This document shows, piece by piece, positions 5,646 to 7,527 of a stretch of DNA of 7,527 bases; positions within the stretch are counted from its first letter, which is position 1, and the number at the start of each line of letters is the position of its first letter. Made by a program: the position numbers and the translations under genes. Source of the stretch: Gallionellaceae bacterium (GTDB lineage: Bacteria > Pseudomonadota > Gammaproteobacteria > Burkholderiales > Gallionellaceae); NCBI GenBank assembly GCA_003151655.1, contig PLYB01000224.1, forward strand, positions 126 to 7,652. Direction: 5' to 3'. A model generated the notes under the pieces. That model searched no databases and was not told the origin of the DNA. It was given only the letters and a program-made list of their open reading frames with translations.

Positions 5646-6989
5646 TTACGTTTCGGATACCAACAGGCTATTCTCTCCCGCGGCTGCGCAATAGTCTGCT
5701 GCTATCGCCACGCCAATCACACAAACCAACTCGTCACCGCAAAACAGCAACGGCAAGCGTTCGCGTTGCCAAGGCGGAATATGCTGCTCTTGCAACAGAT
5801 TTTTTAAGCTGCGTGTCGCAGCCTTGGGATGTGGGCGCAAAGATTCTCCACCTCTGCGCAGGCGGAGCGTAAGCGGAGCACGTTGTAATTTGTTCAGACT
5901 GATGCCCTGCCCCGAAGCCGGTGTAAAAAACAAAGTTATATTTGACGCAGGCCAAGCCAATTCGTTTTCTCCTTGCCAGGACAACTCAAAATCCTGATCA
6001 AATTCGCCCAAGGCTCGTAGCACATACACTTTGTTTTGATAGTAGCGAACTTGCCAGCAGCCGAACTCAACACACACCGCCGAGTCTTCGCGTGCGTCGA
6101 TCAATTGTTGCAACATATCGTCCAATTGCGCGGCTTGCGGCATAGGCGCGCCGCAAGTATGCAGAAAATAGCGCAGCAGATTTTTGGCTCTAGCTAGTGA
6201 AAGCGAGCGCAGAAGCGCAATATCAAGTGGCTCCCCACTAGACCAACCTCGTGCATCCTGCTGAGCCAGCTCGTCGAGCAGCTCGCCGGCTTCGGCAAAG
6301 TGGCGCGCGCTACGTGACAAGGTGCCACGATAGGCGGGAAACTTTTTTTCCAACTCAGGCAATACGTTCTGGCGCAAAAAATTGCGCGGGTAATAATCAT
6401 CCGCGTTGCTTTCGTCTTCCACCCAAGGTAGTTCATGTTGCTGTGCGTATGCTAGCAACACACTACGTGGAATATTCAGCAGTGGTCGCAAAGTTGCCGG
6501 GGAATGTGTCGAAGCTGGCTTGAGAGTTGGCATCGCAGCGACACCTCTGAGACCGGCACCGCGTAACAGTTGCAATAGCAGGGTTTCCGCTTGATCGTCG
6601 GCATGGTGTGCCAACGCAATAAAATCACCATCCTGTTTGGCAAATGCGGCATGCCGCAATTGACGTGCTGCGGCCTCAATGCCGTGCTCGTCACGCAACG
6701 GCGCGATATTCACATGCTCGATGTGCAGCGGAATAGCGTAGCGACTGCAGAGTACCGTGCAAAAATCAGCCCACGCATCGGCGTTCGGACTAATGCCGTG
6801 GTGAACATGCAAAGCCGAAATCCGCCAGGAAAAACGCGGCGCAAGCGTATGCAGCAGGTGCAGCAGTACGACAGAATCCATACCGCCGCTGAGTCCCAAC
6901 AATATTGAGCGATCGGGCAAAACTACCGGATGGAGCGCGTCGGCGACGCGTTCCAAAAGACTAGACTTCGACTTCCTTGAATTTGCCAT
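5646..6989 (-). CDS. tilS: tRNA(Ile)-lysidine synthase
   Basis: A 447-residue TilS, close to the 432 of E. coli. It uses ATP to join lysine to C34 of the CAU-anticodon isoleucine tRNA, changing both its charging and its codon reading from AUG to AUA; it is essential and cytosolic. The N-terminal ATP-pyrophosphatase domain carries the PP-loop SGGMDS (34-39), HVHHG (61-65), the AHHADDQAETLLLQLLRG block (127-144) and DESNADDYYPRNFLR (192-206). A middle substrate-binding domain covers about 255-325, and the C-terminal domain has LRLRRGGESLRPHP (375-388) and LKNLLQEQHIPPWQRERLPLL (about 395-415). All domains are complete. The ATG overlaps accA by 29 bases in another frame, with only a weak GATGAG upstream; a TTG at 6954-6956 just past the accA stop is an alternative. 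Transcription together with accA is likely. Confidence 0.96.
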   Translation of the reverse strand: MANSRKSKSSLLERVADALHPVVLPDRSILLGLSGGMDSVVLLHLLHTLAPRFSWRISALHVHHGISPNADAWADFCTVLCSRYAIPLHIEHVNIAPLRDEHGIEAAARQLRHAAFAKQDGDFIALAHHADDQAETLLLQLLRGAGLRGVAAMPTLKPASTHSPATLRPLLNIPRSVLLAYAQQHELPWVEDESNADDYYPRNFLRQNVLPELEKKFPAYRGTLSRSARHFAEAGELLDELAQQDARGWSSGEPLDIALLRSLSLARAKNLLRYFLHTCGAPMPQAAQLDDMLQQLIDAREDSAVCVEFGCWQVRYYQNKVYVLRALGEFDQDFELSWQGENELAWPASNITLFFTPASGQGISLNKLQRAPLTLRLRRGGESLRPHPKAATRSLKNLLQEQHIPPWQRERLPLLFCGDELVCVIGVAIAADYCAAAGENSLLVSET

Positions 6990-7527
6990 AACTCATCAGG
7001 CGGTTGAACCGTGTATGCAGCATCTCATCCTGAGACATTGCAGTCACCTGTTTGAGTGATTCTTGCAGGCTCTTTTTAATGGTCTGCATCATGGCAGGAT
7101 AGTCACGATGCGCGCCGCCCAGCGGTTCGTTAATGATTTTATCGATCAATCCCAATGCCTTTAACCGTGTCGCGGTAATCCCCAGAGTTTCCGCCGCTTC
7201 CGGTGCTTTGTCCGCACTCTTCCACAAAATTGAGGCACAACCTTCCGGCGAGATGACGGCATAAGTTGAGTATTGCAGCATCAGCATGGTATCGCCCACC
7301 GCAATAGCCAAAGCTCCGCCGGAGCCGCCCTCGCCGATAATGGTGCAAATGATCGGCACACGCAACTCAGCCATCACATACAGATTTTTTCCGATGGCTT
7401 CCGACTGCCCGCGCTCTTCCGCGCCCACACCGGGATACGCACCGGGGGTGTCAATGAAGGTCATGATCGGGATACCGAATTTCTCGGCCAGACGCATTAG
7501 ACGCATCGCTTTGCGATAACCTTCGGG
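6961..7527 (-). CDS. accA: Acetyl-CoA carboxylase carboxyltransferase subunit alpha, 5' part missing
   Basis: The C-terminal 188 residues of AccA (full proteins are about 320); the frame is open through the window edge at 7527, reading PEGYRKAMRLMRLAEKF, so the start lies outside. With AccD it forms the carboxyltransferase that moves the carboxyl group from biotin on AccB to acetyl-CoA, giving malonyl-CoA, the first committed step of fatty acid synthesis, in the cytosol. Diagnostic blocks are IDTPGAYPGVGAEERGQSEAI, the glycine-rich GEGGSGGALAI that forms part of the crotonase-fold active site, and YAVISPEGCASILWK. The visible part shows no damage. The methionine at 7504-7506 is internal, not a start. 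tilS begins inside its last 10 codons. Confidence 0.97.
   Translation of the reverse strand, partial: PEGYRKAMRLMRLAEKFGIPIMTFIDTPGAYPGVGAEERGQSEAIGKNLYVMAELRVPIICTIIGEGGSGGALAIAVGDTMLMLQYSTYAVISPEGCASILWKSADKAPEAAETLGITATRLKALGLIDKIINEPLGGAHRDYPAMMQTIKKSLQESLKQVTAMSQDEMLHTRFNRLMSYGKFKEVEV

Overview
The window looks like chromosomal DNA from a proteobacterium, most likely a betaproteobacterium. The evidence is the accA-tilS gene order, the protein sequences of AccA and TilS, an enterobacterial-style DinJ/YafQ pair, and a short GTAGCCCGGA-type inverted repeat of the sort scattered through beta- and gammaproteobacterial genomes. The genus cannot be fixed from the sequence alone.

Layout, left to right. 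(i) 1-1027: an HDOD-domain protein on the minus strand, ending at a good intrinsic terminator (73-104). (ii) 1138-1911: a plus-strand papain-like (C1 family) peptidase, divergent from the HDOD gene. An in-frame TGA at 1783-1785 separates the catalytic Cys and His from the Asn-Ser-Trp-Gly block. (iii) 2029-3386: two type II toxin-antitoxin modules in tandem on the plus strand. The first is an intact dinJ-yafQ pair. The second is an antitoxin followed by a PIN-family toxin that carries a one-base frameshift near 3048-3055. (iv) 3387-3635: no convincing gene, but an imperfect inverted repeat at 3444-3554. (v) 3636-5106, minus strand: an uncharacterised secreted protein followed 16 bases downstream by a delta-class carbonic anhydrase whose visible start lacks a signal peptide. 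(vi) 5107-5645: 539 bases with no recognisable gene, holding a doubtful 57-residue ORF, a hairpin over its start and a nine-G run. (vii) 5646-7527, minus strand: tilS overlapping the 3' end of accA, with accA running off the right edge.

The left and right ends are ordinary housekeeping or regulatory genes. The middle is accessory and shows decay: a nonsense codon in the peptidase, a frameshift in the PIN toxin, and a carbonic anhydrase with an odd N-terminus. These could be true mutations, recoding, or base errors in a draft assembly, and the sequence alone cannot separate them. I do not see a clearly new multi-gene system. The most interesting candidate is the two-gene unit of unknown secreted protein plus delta carbonic anhydrase, because the enzyme's reading frame stays open back into the end of its exported neighbour, in the +1 frame.
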